This document shows positions 38,601 through 52,319 of a stretch of DNA of 64,000 nt, piece after piece. A program made the translations under genes and the position numbers. Each line of letters starts with the position of its first letter. Position 1 is the stretch's first letter. A model generated the notes under the pieces. The model made no database searches. It was not told the DNA's origin and was given only the letters and a program-made list of their open reading frames with translations. Origin of the DNA: Aspidiotus rigidus (Eukaryota > Arthropoda > Insecta > Hemiptera > Diaspididae); NCBI GenBank assembly GCA_035079385.1, contig JAVHKY010000029.1:5146001-5210000 (forward strand), read 5' to 3'.

Positions 38601-40514
38601 TATCTCGAACGGTTAGCAATTTGTGGCCAAAAATGTGATTCATGGAATATTTGGTTCAAAAAATGTTCATGGAATATATGGTTCTAACATGGTTCATGGA
38701 ATGTATGATTCAAATAAGGTGTTAAAGGTGCGTCTCGACGCCCTCGATCCATCGCAGTTTGAATTTTTAACCTATCACGAACGGTTAGCGATTTGTGGCC
38801 AAAAATGTGATTCATGGAATATTTGGTTCAAAAAATGTTCATGGAATATATGGTTCAAAAATGGTTCATGGAATATATGGTTCAAATAAGGTGTTCAAGG
38901 TGCGTCTCGACGCCCTCGATCCAACGCCGTTTGAATTTTTAACCTATCTCAAACGGTTAGCAATTTGTGGCCAAAAGTGTGATTCATGGAATATTTGGTT
39001 CAAAAAATGTTCATGGAATAGATGGTTCTAACATGGTTCATGGAATATATGGTTCAAATAAGGTGTTCAAGGTGCGTCTCGACACCCTCGATCCAACGCC
39101 GTTTGAATTTTTAACCTATCTCGAACGGTTAGCAATTTGTGGCCAAAAATGTGATTCATGGAATATTTGGTTCAAAAAATGTTCATGGAATATATGGTTC
39201 TAACATGGTTCATGGAATGTATGATTCAAATAAGGTGTTAAAGGTGCGTCTCGACGCCCTCGATCCATCGCAGTTTGAATTTTTAACCTATCACGAACGG
39301 TTAGCGATTTGTGGCCAAAAATGTGATTCATGGAATATTTGGTTCAAAAAATGTTCATGGAATATATGGTTCAAAAGTGGTTCATGGAATATATGGTTCA
39401 AATAAGGTGTTCAAGGTGCGTCTCGACGCCCTCGATCCAACGTCGTTTGAATTTTTAACCTATCTCGAACGGTTAGCGATTTGTGGCCAAAAATGTGATT
39501 CATGGAATATTTGGTTCAAAAAATGTTCATGGAATATATGCTTCAAATATGGTTCATGGAATGTATGGTTCAAATAAGGTGTTAAAGGTGCGTCTCGACG
39601 CCCTCGATCCAACGCCGTTTGAATTTTTAACCTATCTCAAACGGTTAGCAATTTGTGGCCAAAAGTGTGATTCATGGAATATTTGGTTCAAAAAATGTTC
39701 ATGGAATATATGGTTCAAAAATGGTTCATGGAATATATGGTTCAAATAAGGTGTTCAAGGTGGGTCTCGACGCCCTCGATCCAACGCCGTTTGAATTTTT
39801 TACCTATCTCGAACGGTTAGCGATTTGTGGCCAAAAATGTGATTCATGGAATATTTGGTTCAAAAAATGTTCATGGAATAGATGGTTCTAACATGGTTCA
39901 TGGAATGTATGATTCAAATAAGGTGTTAAAGGTGCGTCTCGACGCCCTCGATCCAACGCCGTTTGAATTTTTAACCTATCTCGAACGGTTAGCGATTTGT
40001 GGCCAAAAATGTGATTCATGGAATATTTGGTTCAAAAAATGTTCATGGAATATATGCTTCAAATATGGTTCATGGAATGTATGGTTCAAATAAGGTGTTA
40101 AAGGTGCGTCTCGACGCCCTCGATCCAACGCCGTTTGAATTTTTAACCTATCTAAAACGGTTAGCAATTTGTGGCCAAAAGTGTGATTCATGGAATATTT
40201 GGTTCAAAAAATGTTCATGGAATAGATGGTTCTAACATGGTTCATGGAATATATGGTTCAAATAAGGTGTTCAAGGTGCGTCTCGACACCCTCGATCCAA
40301 CGCCGTTTGAATTTTTAACCTATCTCGAACGGTTAGCAATTTGTGGCCAAAAATGTGATTCATGGAATATTTGGTTCAAAAAATGTTCATGGAATATATG
40401 GTTCTAACATGGTTCATGGAATGTATGATTCAAATAAGGTGTTAAAGGTGCGTCTCGACGCCCTCGATCCATCGCAGTTTGAATTTTTAACCTATCACGA
40501 ACGGTTAGCGATTT

Positions 40515-40659
40515 GTGGCCAAAAATGTGATTCATGGAATATTTGGTTCAAAAAATGTTCATGGAATATATGGTTCAAATAAGGTGTTCAAGGTGCGTCT
40601 CGACGCCCTCGATCCAACGCCGTTTGAATTTTTAACCTATCTCGAACGGTTAGCGATTT
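40515..40659 (+). repeat. 145-bp short monomer at a monomer-deletion junction
   Basis: The left part matches 681 and 35555, but the 91-bp segment has AACGCCG where those copies have AACGTCG, and the next monomer (40660) corresponds to 998 rather than 826. One whole monomer has been lost here by exchange between the 91-bp segments of neighbours, leaving a hybrid. Both kinds of contraction, 27 bp and 172 bp, are recorded in one copy. Confidence 0.9.
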
Positions 40660-43600
40660 GTGGCCAAAAATGTGATTCATGGAATATTTGCTTCAAAAAT
40701 TGTTCATGGAATAGATGGTTCTAACATGGTTCATGGTATATATGGTTCAAATAAGGTGTTAAAGGTGCGTCTCGACGCCCTCGATCCAACGCCGTTTGAA
40801 TTTTTAACCTATCTCAAACGGTTAGCAATTTGTGGCCAAAAGTGTGATTCATGGAATATTTGGTTCAAAAAAAGTTCATGGAATAGATGGTTCTAACATG
40901 GTTCATGGAATATATGGTTCAAATAAGGTGTTCAAGGTGCGTCTCGACACCCTCGATCCAACGCCGTTTGAATTTTTAACCTATCTCGAACGGTTAGCAA
41001 TTTGTGGCCAAAAATGTGATTCATGGAATATTTGGTTCAAAAAATGTTCATGGAATATATGGTTCTAACATGGTTCATGGAATGTATGATTCAAATAAGG
41101 TGTTAAAGGTGCGTCTCGACGCCCTCGATCCATCGCAGTTTGAATTTTTAACCTATCACGAACGGTTAGCGATTTGTGGCCAAAAATGTGATTCATGGAA
41201 TATTTGGTTCAAAAAATGTTCATGGAATATATGGTTCAAAAATGGTTCATGGAATATATGGTTCAAATAAGGTGTTCAAGGTGCGTCTCGACGCCCTCGA
41301 TCCAACGTCGTTTGAATTTTTAACCTATCTCGAACGGTTAGCGATTTGTGGCCAAAAATGTGATTCATGGAATATTTGGTTCAAAAAATGTTCATGGAAT
41401 ATATGCTTCAAATATGGTTCATGGAATGTATGGTTCAAATAAGGTGTTAAAGGTGCGTCTCGACGCCCTCGATCCAACGCCGTTTGAATTTTTAACCTAT
41501 CTCAAACGGTTAGCAATTTGTGGCCAAAAGTGTGATTCATGGAATATTTGGTTCAAAAAATGTTCATGGAATATATGGTTCAAAAATGGTTCATGGAATA
41601 TATGGTTCAAATAAGGTGTTCAAGGTGGGTCTCGACGCCCTCGATCCAACGCCGTTTGAATTTTTTACCTATCTCGAACGGTTAGCGATTTGTGGCCAAA
41701 AATGTGATTCATGGAATATTTGGTTCAAAAAATGTTCATGGAATAGATGGTTCTAACATGGTTCATGGAATGTATGATTCAAATAAGCTGTTAAAGGTGC
41801 GTCTCGACGCCCTCGATCCAACGCCGTTTGAATTCTTAACCTATCTCAAACGGTTAGCAATTTGTGGCCAAAAGTGTGATTCATGGAATATTTGGTTCAA
41901 AAAATGTTCATGGAATATATGGTTCAAAAATGGTTCATGGAATATATGGTTCAAATAAGGTGTTCAAGGTGCGTCTCGACGCCCTCGATCCAACGCCGTT
42001 TGAATTTTTTACCTATCTCGAACGGTTAGCGATTTGTGGCCAAAAATGTGATTCATGGAATATTTGGTTCAAAAAATGTTCATGGAATAGATGGTTCTAA
42101 CATGGTTCATGGAATATATGGTTCAAATAAGGTGTTCAAGGTGCGTCTCGACGCCCTCGATCCAACGCCGTTTGAATTTTTAACCCATCTCGAACGGTTA
42201 GCGATTTGTGGCCAAAAATGTGATTCATGGAATATTTGGTTCAAAAAATGTTCATGGAATATATGTGTATCGTTCAAAAATGGTTCATGGAATGTAGGAT
42301 TCAAATAAGGTGTTAAAGGTGCGTCTCGACGCCCTCGATCCAACGCCGTTTGAATTTTTAACCTATCTCGAACGGTTAGCAATTTGTGGCCAAAAATGTG
42401 ATTCATGGAATATTTGGTTCAAAAAATGTTCATGGAATATATGCTTCAAATATGGTTCATGGAATGTATGGTTCAAATAAGGTGTTAAAGGTGCGTCTCG
42501 ACGCCCTCGATCCAACGCCGTTTGAATTTTTAACCTATCTCAAACGGTTAGCAATTTGTGGCCAAAAGTGTGATTCAAGGAATATTTGGTTCAAAAAATG
42601 TTCATGGAATATATGGTTCAAAAATGGTTCATGGAATATATGGTTCAAATAAGGTGTTCAAGGTGGGTCTCGACGCCCTCGATCCAACGCCGTTTGAATT
42701 TTTTACCTATCTCGAACGGTTAGCGATTTGTGGCCAAAAATGTGATTCATGGAATATTTGGTTCAAAAAATGTTCATGGAATAGATGGTTCTAACATGGT
42801 TCATGGAATGTATGATTCAAATAAGCTGTTAAAGGTGCGTCTCGACGCCCTCGATCCAACGCCGTTTGAATTTTTAACCTATCTCGAACGGTTAGCGATT
42901 TGTGGCCAAAAATGTGATTCATGGAATATTTGGTTCAAAAAATGTTCATGGAATATATGCTTCAAATATGGTTCATGGAATATATGGATCAAATAAGGTG
43001 TTCAAGGTGCGTCTCGACACCCTCGATCCAACGCCGTTTGAATTTTTAACCCATCTCGAACGGTTAGCAATTTGTGGCCAAAAATGTATTCATGGAATAT
43101 TTGGTTCAAAAAATGTTCATGGAATATATGGTTCAAAAATGGTTCATGGAATGTATGGTTCAAATAAGGTGTTAAAGGTGCGTCTCGACGCCCTCGATCC
43201 AACGCCGTTTGAATTCTTAACCTATCTCAAACGGTTAGCATTTTGTGGCCAAAAGTGTGATTCATGGAATATTTGGTTCAAAAATTGTTCATGGAATATA
43301 TGGTTCAAAAATGGTTCATGGAATATATGGTTCAAATAAGGTGTTCAAGGTGCGTCTCGACGCCCTCGATCCAACGCCGTTTGAATTTTTTACCTATCTC
43401 GAACGGTTAGCGATTTGTGGCCAAAAATGTGATTCATGGAATATTTGGTTCAAAAAATGTTCATGGAATAGATGGTTCTAACATGGTTCATGGAATATAT
43501 GGTTCAAATAAGGTGTTCAAGGTGCGTCTCGACGCCCTCGATCCAACGCCGTTTGAATTTTCAACCCATCTCGAACGGTTAGCGATTTGTGGCCAAAAAT

Positions 43601-44817
43601 GTGATTCATGGAATATTTGGTTCAAAAAATGTTCATGGAATATATGTGTATGGTTCAAAAATGGTTCATGGAATGTAGGATTCAAATAAGGTGTTAAAGG
43701 TGCGTCTCGACGCCCTCGATCCAACGCCGTTTGAATTTTTAACCTATCTCGAACGGTTAGCAATTTGTGGCCAAAAATGTGATTCATGGAATATTTGGTT
43801 CAAAAAATGTTCATGGAATAGATGGTTCTAACATGGTTCATGGAATATATGGTTCAAATAAGGTGTTCAAGGTGCGTCCCGACACCCTCGATCCAACGCC
43901 GTTTGAATTTTTAACCCATCTCGAACGGTTAGCAATTTGTGGCCAAAAATGTATTCATGGAATATTTGGTTCAAAAAATGTTCATGGAATATATGCTTCA
44001 AATATGGTTCATGGAATATATGGATCAAATAAGGTGTTCAAGGTGCGTCTCGACGCCCTCGATCCATCGCAGTTTGAATTTTTAACCTATCACGAACGGT
44101 TAGCGATTTGTGGCCAAAAATGTGATTCATGGAATATTTGGTTCAAAAAATGTTCATGGAATATATGGTTCAAAAATGGTTCATGGAATGTATGGTTCAA
44201 ATAAGGTGTTAAAGGTGCGTCTCGCCGCCCTCGATCCAACGCCGTTTGAATTTTTAACCTATCTCGAACGGTTAGCGATTTGTGGCCAAAAATGTGATTC
44301 ATGGAATATTTGGTTCAAAAAATGTTCATGGAATATATGCTTCAAATATGGTTCATGGAATATATGGATCAAATAAGGTGTTCAAGGTGCGTCTCGACGC
44401 CCTCGATCCAACGCCGTTTGAATTTTTTACCTATCTCGAACGGTTAGCGATTTGTGGCCAAAAATGTGATTCATGGAATATTTGGTTCAAAAAATGTTCA
44501 TGGAATAGATGGTTCTAACATGGTTCATGGAATATATGGTTCAAATAAGGTGTTCAAGGTGCGTCTCGACGCCCTCGATCCAACGCCGTTTGAATTTTTA
44601 ACCCATCTCGAACGGTTAGCGATTTGTGGCCAAAAATGTGATTCATGGAATATTTGGTTCAAAAAATGTTCATGGAATATATGTGTATGGTTCAAAAATG
44701 GTTCATGGAATGTAGGATTCAAATAAGGTGTTAAAGGTGCGTCTCGACGCCCTCGATCCAACGCCGTTTGAATTTTTAACCTATCTCGAACGGTTAGCAA
44801 TTTGTGGGCAAAAATGT

Positions 44818-47800
44818 GATTCATGGAATATTTGGTTCAAAAAATGTTCATGGAATAGATGGTTCTAACATGGTTCATGGAATATATGGTTCAAATAAGG
44901 TGTTCAAGGTGCGTCCCGACACCCTCGATCCAACGCCGTTTGAATTTTTAACCTATCTCGAACGGTTAGCGATTTGTGGCCAAAAATGTGATTCATGGAA
45001 TATTTGGTTCAAAAAATGTTCATGGAATATATGCTTCAAATATGGTTCATGGAATATATGGATCAAATAAGGTGTTCAAGGTGCGTCTCGACGCCCTCGA
45101 TCCATCGCAGTTTGAATTTTTAACCTATCACGAACGGTTAGCGATTTGTGGCCAAAAATGTGATTCATGGAATATTTGGTTCAAAAAATGTTCATGGAAT
45201 AGATGGTTCTAACATGGTTCATGGAATATATGGTTCAAATAAGGTGTTCAAGGTGCGTCTCGACGCCCTCGATCCAACGCCGTTTGAATTTTTAACCCAT
45301 CTCGAACGGTTAGCGATTTGTGGCCAAAAATGTGATTCATGGAATATTTGGTTCAAAAAATGTTCATGGAATATATGGTTCAAAAATGGTTCATGGAATG
45401 TATGGTTCAAATAAGGTGTTAAAGGTGCGTCTCGCTGCCCTCGATCCAACGCCGTTTGAATTTTTAACCTATCTCGAACGGTTAGCGATTTGTGGCCAAA
45501 AATGTGATTCATGGAATATTTGCTTCAAAAATTGTTCATGGAATAGATGGTTCTAACATGGTTCATGGTATATATGGTTCAAATAAGGTGTTAAAGGTGC
45601 GTCTCGACGCCCTCGATCCAACGCCGTTTGAATTTTTAACCTATCTCAAACGGTTAGCAATTTGTGGCCAAAAGTGTGATTCATGGAATATTTGGTTCAA
45701 AAAATGTTCATGGAATATATGGTTTAAAAATGGTTCATGGAATGTATGGTTCAAATAAGGTGTTAAAGGTGCGTCTCGACGCCCTCGATCCAACGCCGTT
45801 TGAATTTTTAACCTATCTCGAACGGTTAGCGATTTGTGGCCAAAAATGTGATTCATGGAATATTTGGTTCAAAAAATGTTCATGGAATATATGCTTCAAA
45901 TATGGTTCATGGAATATATGGATCAAATAAGGTGTTCAAGGTGCGTCTCGACGCCCTCGATCCATCGCAGTTTGAATTTTTAACCTATCACGAACGGTTA
46001 GCGATTTGTGGCCAAAAATGTGATTCATGGAATATTTGGTTCAAAAAATGTTCATGGAATATATGGTTCAAAAATGGTTCATGGAATATATGGTTCAAAT
46101 ACGGTGTTCAAGGTGCGTCTCGACACCCTCGATCCAACGCCGTTTGAATTTTTAACCTATCTCGAACGGTTAGCAATTTGTGGCCAAAAATGTGATTCAT
46201 GGAATATTTGGTTCAAAAAATGTTCATGGAATATATGGTTCAAAAATGGTTCATGGAATGTATGGTTTAAATAAGGTGTTAAAGGTGCGTCTCGACGCCC
46301 TCGATCCAACGCCGTTTGAATTTTTAACCTATCTCGAACGGTTAGCGATTTGTGGCCAAAAATGTGATTCATGGAATATTTGGTTCAAAAAATGTTCATG
46401 GAATATATGGTTCAAAAATGGTTCATGGAATGTATGGTTCAAATAAGGTGTTAAAGGTGCGTCTCGCCGCCCTCGATCCAACGCCGTTTGAATTTTTAAC
46501 CTATCTCGAACGGTTAGCGATTTGTGGCCAAAAATGTGATTCATGGAATATTTGCTTCAAAAATTGTTCATGGAATAGATGGTTCTAACATGGTTCATGG
46601 TATATATGGTTCAAATAAGGTGTTAAAGGTGCGTCTCGACGCCCTCGATCCAACGCCGTTTGAATTTTTAACCTATCTCAAACGGTTAGCAATTTGTGGC
46701 CAAAAGTGTGATTCATGGAATATTTGGTTCAAAAAATGTTCATGGAATAGATGGTTCTAACATGGTTCATGGAATATATGGTTCAAATAAGGTGTTCAAG
46801 GTGCGTCTCGACGCCCTCGATCCAACGCCGTTTGAATTTTTAACCTATCTCGAACGGTTAGCAATTTGTGGCCAAAAATGTATTCATGGAATATTTGGTT
46901 CAAAAAATGTTCATGGAATATATGCTTCAAATATGGTTCATGGAATATATGGATCAAATAAGGTGTTCAAGGTGCGTCTCGACGCCCTCGATCCATCGCA
47001 GTTTGAATTTTTAACCTATCACGAACGGTTAGCGATTTGTGGCCAAAAATGTGATTCATGGAATATTTGGTTCAAAAAATGTTCATGGAATATATGGTTC
47101 TAACATGGTTCATGGAATGTATGATTCAAATAAGGTGTTAAAGGTGCGTCTCGACGCCCTCGATCCAACGCCGTTTGAATTTTTAACCTATCTCGAACGG
47201 TTAGCGATTTGTGGCCAAAAATGTGATTCATGGAATATTTGGTTCAAAAAATGTTCATGGAATATATGCTTCAAATATGGTTCATGGAATGTATGGTTCA
47301 AATAAGGTGTTAAAGGTGCGTCTCGACGCCCTCGATCCAACGCCGTTTGAATTTTTAACCTATCTCAAACGGTTAGCAATTTGTGGCCAAAAGTGTGATT
47401 TATGGAATATTTGGTTCAAAAAATGTTCATGGAATATATGGTTCAAAAATGGTTCATGGAATATATGGTTCAAATAAGGTGTTCAAGGTGGGTCTCGACG
47501 CCCTCGATCCAACGCCGTTTGAATTTTTAACCTATCTCGAACGGTTAGCGATTTGTGGCCAAAAATGTGATTCATGGAATATTTGGTTCAAAAAATGTTC
47601 ATGGAATATATGCTTCAAATATGGTTCATGGAATATATGGATCAAATAAGGTGTTCAAGGTGCGTCTCGACACCCTCGATCCAACGCCGTTTGAATTTTT
47701 AACCTATCTCGAACGGTTAGCAATTTGTGGCCAAAAATGTATTCATGGAATATTTGGTTCAAAAAATGTTCATGGAATATATGGTTCAAAAATGGTTCAT

Positions 47801-49337
47801 GGAATGTATGGTTCAAATAAGGTGTTAAAGGTGCGTCTCGACGCCCTCGATCCAACGCCGTTTGAATTCTTAACCTATCTCAAACGGTTAGCATTTTGTG
47901 GCCAAAAGTGTGATTCATGGAATATTTGGTTCAAAAATTGTTCATGGAATATATGGTTCAAAAATGGTTCATGGAATATATGGTTCAAATAAGGTGTTCA
48001 AGGTGCGTCTCGACGCCCTCGATCCAACGCCGTTTGAATTTTTTACCTATCTCGAACGGTTAGCGATTTGTGGCCAAAAATGTGATTCATGGAATATTTG
48101 GTTCAAAAAATGTTCATAGAATAGATGGTTCTAACATGGTTCATGGAATATATGGTTCAAATAAGGTGTTCAAGGTGCGTCTCGACGCCCTCGATCCAAC
48201 GCCGTTTGAATTTTTAACCCATCTCGAACGGTTAGCGATTTGTGGCCAAAAATGTGATTCATGGAATATTTGGTTCAAAAAATGTTCATGGAATATATGT
48301 GTATGGTTCAAAAATGGTTCATGGAATGTAGGATTCAAATAAGGTGTTAAAGGTGCGTCTCGACGCCCTCGATCCAACGCCGTTTGAATTTTTAACCTAT
48401 CTCGAACGGTTAGCAATTTGTGGCCAAAAATGTGATTCATGGAATATTTGGTTCAAAAAATGTTCATGGAATAGATGGTTCTAACATGGTTCATGGAATA
48501 TATGGTTCAAATAAGGTGTTCAAGGTGCGTCCCGACACCCTCGATCCAACGCCGTTTGAATTTTTAACCCATCTCGAACGGTTAGCAATTTGTGGCCAAA
48601 AATGTATTCATGGAATATTTGGTTCAAAAAATGTTCATGGAATATATGCTTCAAATATGGTTCATGGAATATATGGATCAAATAAGGTGTTCAAGGTGCG
48701 TCTCGACGCCCTCGATCCATCGCAGTTTGAATTTTTAACCTATCACGAACGGTTAGCGATTTGTGGCCAAAAATGTGATTCATGGAATATTTGGTTCAAA
48801 AAATGTTCATGGAATATATGGTTCAAAAATGGTTCATGGAATATATGGTTCAAATAAGGTGTTCAAGGTGCGTCTCGACACCCTCGATCCAACGCCGTTT
48901 GAATTTTTAACCTATCTCGACCGGTTAGCAATTTGTGGCCAAAAATGTGATTCATGGAATATTTGGTTCAAAAAATGTTCATGGAATATATGGTTCAAAA
49001 ATGGTTCATGGAATGTATGGTTCAAATAAGGTGTTAAAGGTGCGTCTCGCCGCCCTCGATCCAACGCCGTTTGAATTTTTAACCTATCTCGAACGGTTAG
49101 CGATTTGTGGCCAAAAATGTGATTCATGGAATATTTGGTTCAAAAAATGTTCATGGAATATATGCTTCAAATATGGTTCATGGAATATATGGATCAAATA
49201 AGGTGTTCAAGGTGCGTCTCGACGCCCTCGATCCATCGCAGTTTGAATTTTTAACCTATCACGAACGGTTAGCGATTTGTGGCCAAAAATGTGATTCATG
49301 GAATATTTGGTTCAAAAAATGTTCATGGAATATATGG
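44818..49337 (+). repeat. Left copy of a 40-monomer duplication (offset 6882), matched at 51700-56219
   Basis: About 4.5 kb of matched monomer order with the shared change A at 48118 and 55000. The copies are separated by about 2.4 kb that has its own partner at 60-63 kb. Private changes in the left copy are G at 44808, T at 45436 and T at 47401. Confidence 0.87.
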
Positions 49338-51797
49338 TTCAAAAATGGTTCATGGAATATATGGTTCAAATACGGTGTTCAAGGTGCGTCTCGACACCCT
49401 CGATCCAACGCCGTTTGAATTTTTAACCTATCTCGAACGGTTAGCAATTTGTGGCCAAAAATGTGATTCATGGAATATTTGGTTCAAAAAATGTTCATGG
49501 AATATATGGTTCAAAAATGGTTCATGGAATGTATGGTTTAAATAAGGTGTTAAAGGTGCGTCTCGACGCCCTCGATCCAACGCCGTTTGAATTTTTAACC
49601 TATCTCGAACGGTTAGCGATTTGTGGCCAAAAATGTGATTCATGGAATATTTGGTTCAAAAAATGTTCATGGAATAGATGGTTCTAACATGGTTCATGGA
49701 ATATATGGTTCAAATAAGGTGTTCAAGGTGCGTCTCGACGCCCTCGATCCAACGCCGTTTGAATTTTTAACCCATCTCGAACGGTTAGCGATTTGTGGCC
49801 AAAAATGTGATTCATGGAATATTTGGTTCAAAAAATGTTCATGGAATATATGGTTCAAAAATGGTTCATGGAATGTATGGTTCAAATAAGGTGTTAAAGG
49901 TGCGTCTCGCCGCCCTCGATCCAACGCCGTTTGAATTTTTAACCTATCTCGAACGGTTAGCGATTTGTGGCCAAAAATGTGATTCATGGAATATTTGCTT
50001 CAAAAATTGTTCATGGAATAGATGGTTCTAACATGGTTCATGGTATATATGGTTCAAACAAGGTGTTAAAGGTGCGTCTCGACGCCCTCGATCCAACGCC
50101 GTTTGAATTTTTAACCTATCTCAAACGGTTAGCAATTTGTGGCCAAAAGTGTGATTCATGGAATATTTGGTTCAAAAAATGTTCATGGAATAGATGGTTC
50201 TAACATGGTTCATGGAATATATGGTTCAAATAAGGTGTTCAAGGTGCGTCTCGACACCCTCGATCCAACGCCGTTTGAATTTTTAACCTATCTCGAACGG
50301 TTAGCAATGTGTGGCCAAAAATGTATTCATGGAATATTTGGTTCAAAAAATGTTCATGGAATATATGCTTCAAATATGGTTCATGGAATATATGGATCAA
50401 ATAAGGTGTTCAAGGTGCGTCTCGACGCCCTCGATCCATCGCAGTTTGAATTTTTAACCTATCACGAACGGTTAGCGATTTGTGGCCAAAAATGTGATTC
50501 ATGGAATATTTGGTTCAAAAAATGTTCATGGAATATATGGTTTAAAAATGGTTCATGGAATGTATGGTTCAAATAAGGTGTTAAAGGTGCGTCTCGACGC
50601 CCTCGATCCAACGCCGTTTGAATTTTTAACCTATCTCGAACGGTTAGCGATTTGTGGCCAAAAATGTGATTCATGGAATATTTGGTTCAAAAAATGTTCA
50701 TGGAATATATGCTTCAAATATGGTTCATGGAATATATGGATCAAATAAGGTGTTCAAGGTGCGTCTCGACGCCCTCGATCCATCGCAGTTTGAATTTTTA
50801 ACCTATCACGAACGGTTAGCGATTTGTGGCCAAAAATGTGATTCATGGAATATTTGGTTCAAAAAATGTTCATGGAATATATGGTTCAAAAATGGTTCAT
50901 GGAATATATGGTTCAAATACGGTGTTCAAGGTGCGTCTCGACACCCTCGATCCAACGCCGTTTGAATTTTTAACCTATCTCGAACGGTTAGCAATTTGTG
51001 GCCAAAAATGTGATTCATGGAATATTTGGTTCAAAAAATGTTCATGGAATATATGGTTCAAAAATGGTTCATGGAATGTATGGTTTAAATAAGGTGTTAA
51101 AGGTGCGTCTCGACGCCCTCGATCCAACGCCGTTTGAATTTTTAACCTATCTCGAACGGTTAGCGATTTGTGGCCAAAAATGTGATTCATGGAATATTTG
51201 GTTCAAAAAATGTTCATGGAATAGATGGTTCTAACATGGTTCATGGAATATATGGTTCAAATAAGGTGTTCAAGGTGCGTCTCGACGCCCTCGATCCAAC
51301 GCCGTTTGAATTTTTAACCCATCTCGAACGGTTAGCGATTTGTGGCCAAAAATGTGATTCATGGAATATTTGGTTCAAAAAATGTTCATGGAATATATGG
51401 TTCAAAAATGGTTCATGGAATGTATGGTTCAAATAAGGTGTTAAAGGTGCGTCTCGCCGCCCTCGATCCAACGCCGTTTGAATTTTTAACCTATCTCGAA
51501 CGGTTAGCGATTTGTGGCCAAAAATGTGATTCATGGAATATTTGCTTCAAAAATTGTTCATGGAATAGATGGTTCTAACATGGTTCATGGTATATATGGT
51601 TCAAATAAGGTGTTAAAGGTGCGTCTCGACGCCCTCGATCCAACGCCGTTTGAATTTTTAACCTATCTCAAACGGTTAGCAATTTGTGGCCAAAAGTGTG
51701 ATTCATGGAATATTTGGTTCAAAAAATGTTCATGGAATAGATGGTTCTAACATGGTTCATGGAATATATGGTTCAAATAAGGTGTTCAAGGTGCGTC
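49051..51797 (+). repeat. Segment at offset 11185, matched at 60236-62982
   Basis: The two copies share C at 50059/61244 (CAAACAAGG, also at 10391) and G at 50309/61494 (GCAATGTGTGG, absent near 10642). The second marker shows that these two are closer to each other than to the 10 kb copy. The right end is set by CGTCCCGAC against CGTCTCGAC. Confidence 0.87.
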
Positions 51798-52319
51798 CCG
51801 ACACCCTCGATCCAACGCCGTTTGAATTTTTAACCTATCTCGAACGGTTAGCGATTTGTGGCCAAAAATGTGATTCATGGAATATTTGGTTCAAAAAATG
51901 TTCATGGAATATATGCTTCAAATATGGTTCATGGAATATATGGATCAAATAAGGTGTTCAAGGTGCGTCTCGACGCCCTCGATCCATCGCAGTTTGAATT
52001 TTTAACCTATCACGAACGGTTAGCGATTTGTGGCCAAAAATGTGATTCATGGAATATTTGGTTCAAAAAATGTTCATGGAATAGATGGTTCTAACATGGT
52101 TCATGGAATATATGGTTCAAATAAGGTGTTCAAGGTGCGTCTCGACGCCCTCGATCCAACGCCGTTTGAATTTTTAACCCATCTCGAACGGTTAGCGATT
52201 TGTGGCCAAAAATGTGATTCATGGAATATTTGGTTCAAAAAATGTTCATGGAATATATGGTTCAAAAATGGTTCATGGAATGTATGGTTCAAATAAGGTG
52301 TTAAAGGTGCGTCTCGCCG

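Noticed and set aside
42271..42274. Isolated single-base changes (for example 42271, 43562, 44808, 47401, 17425) as functional variants
   Set aside because: They are scattered private substitutions in one copy each, as expected of neutral change or sequencing error.
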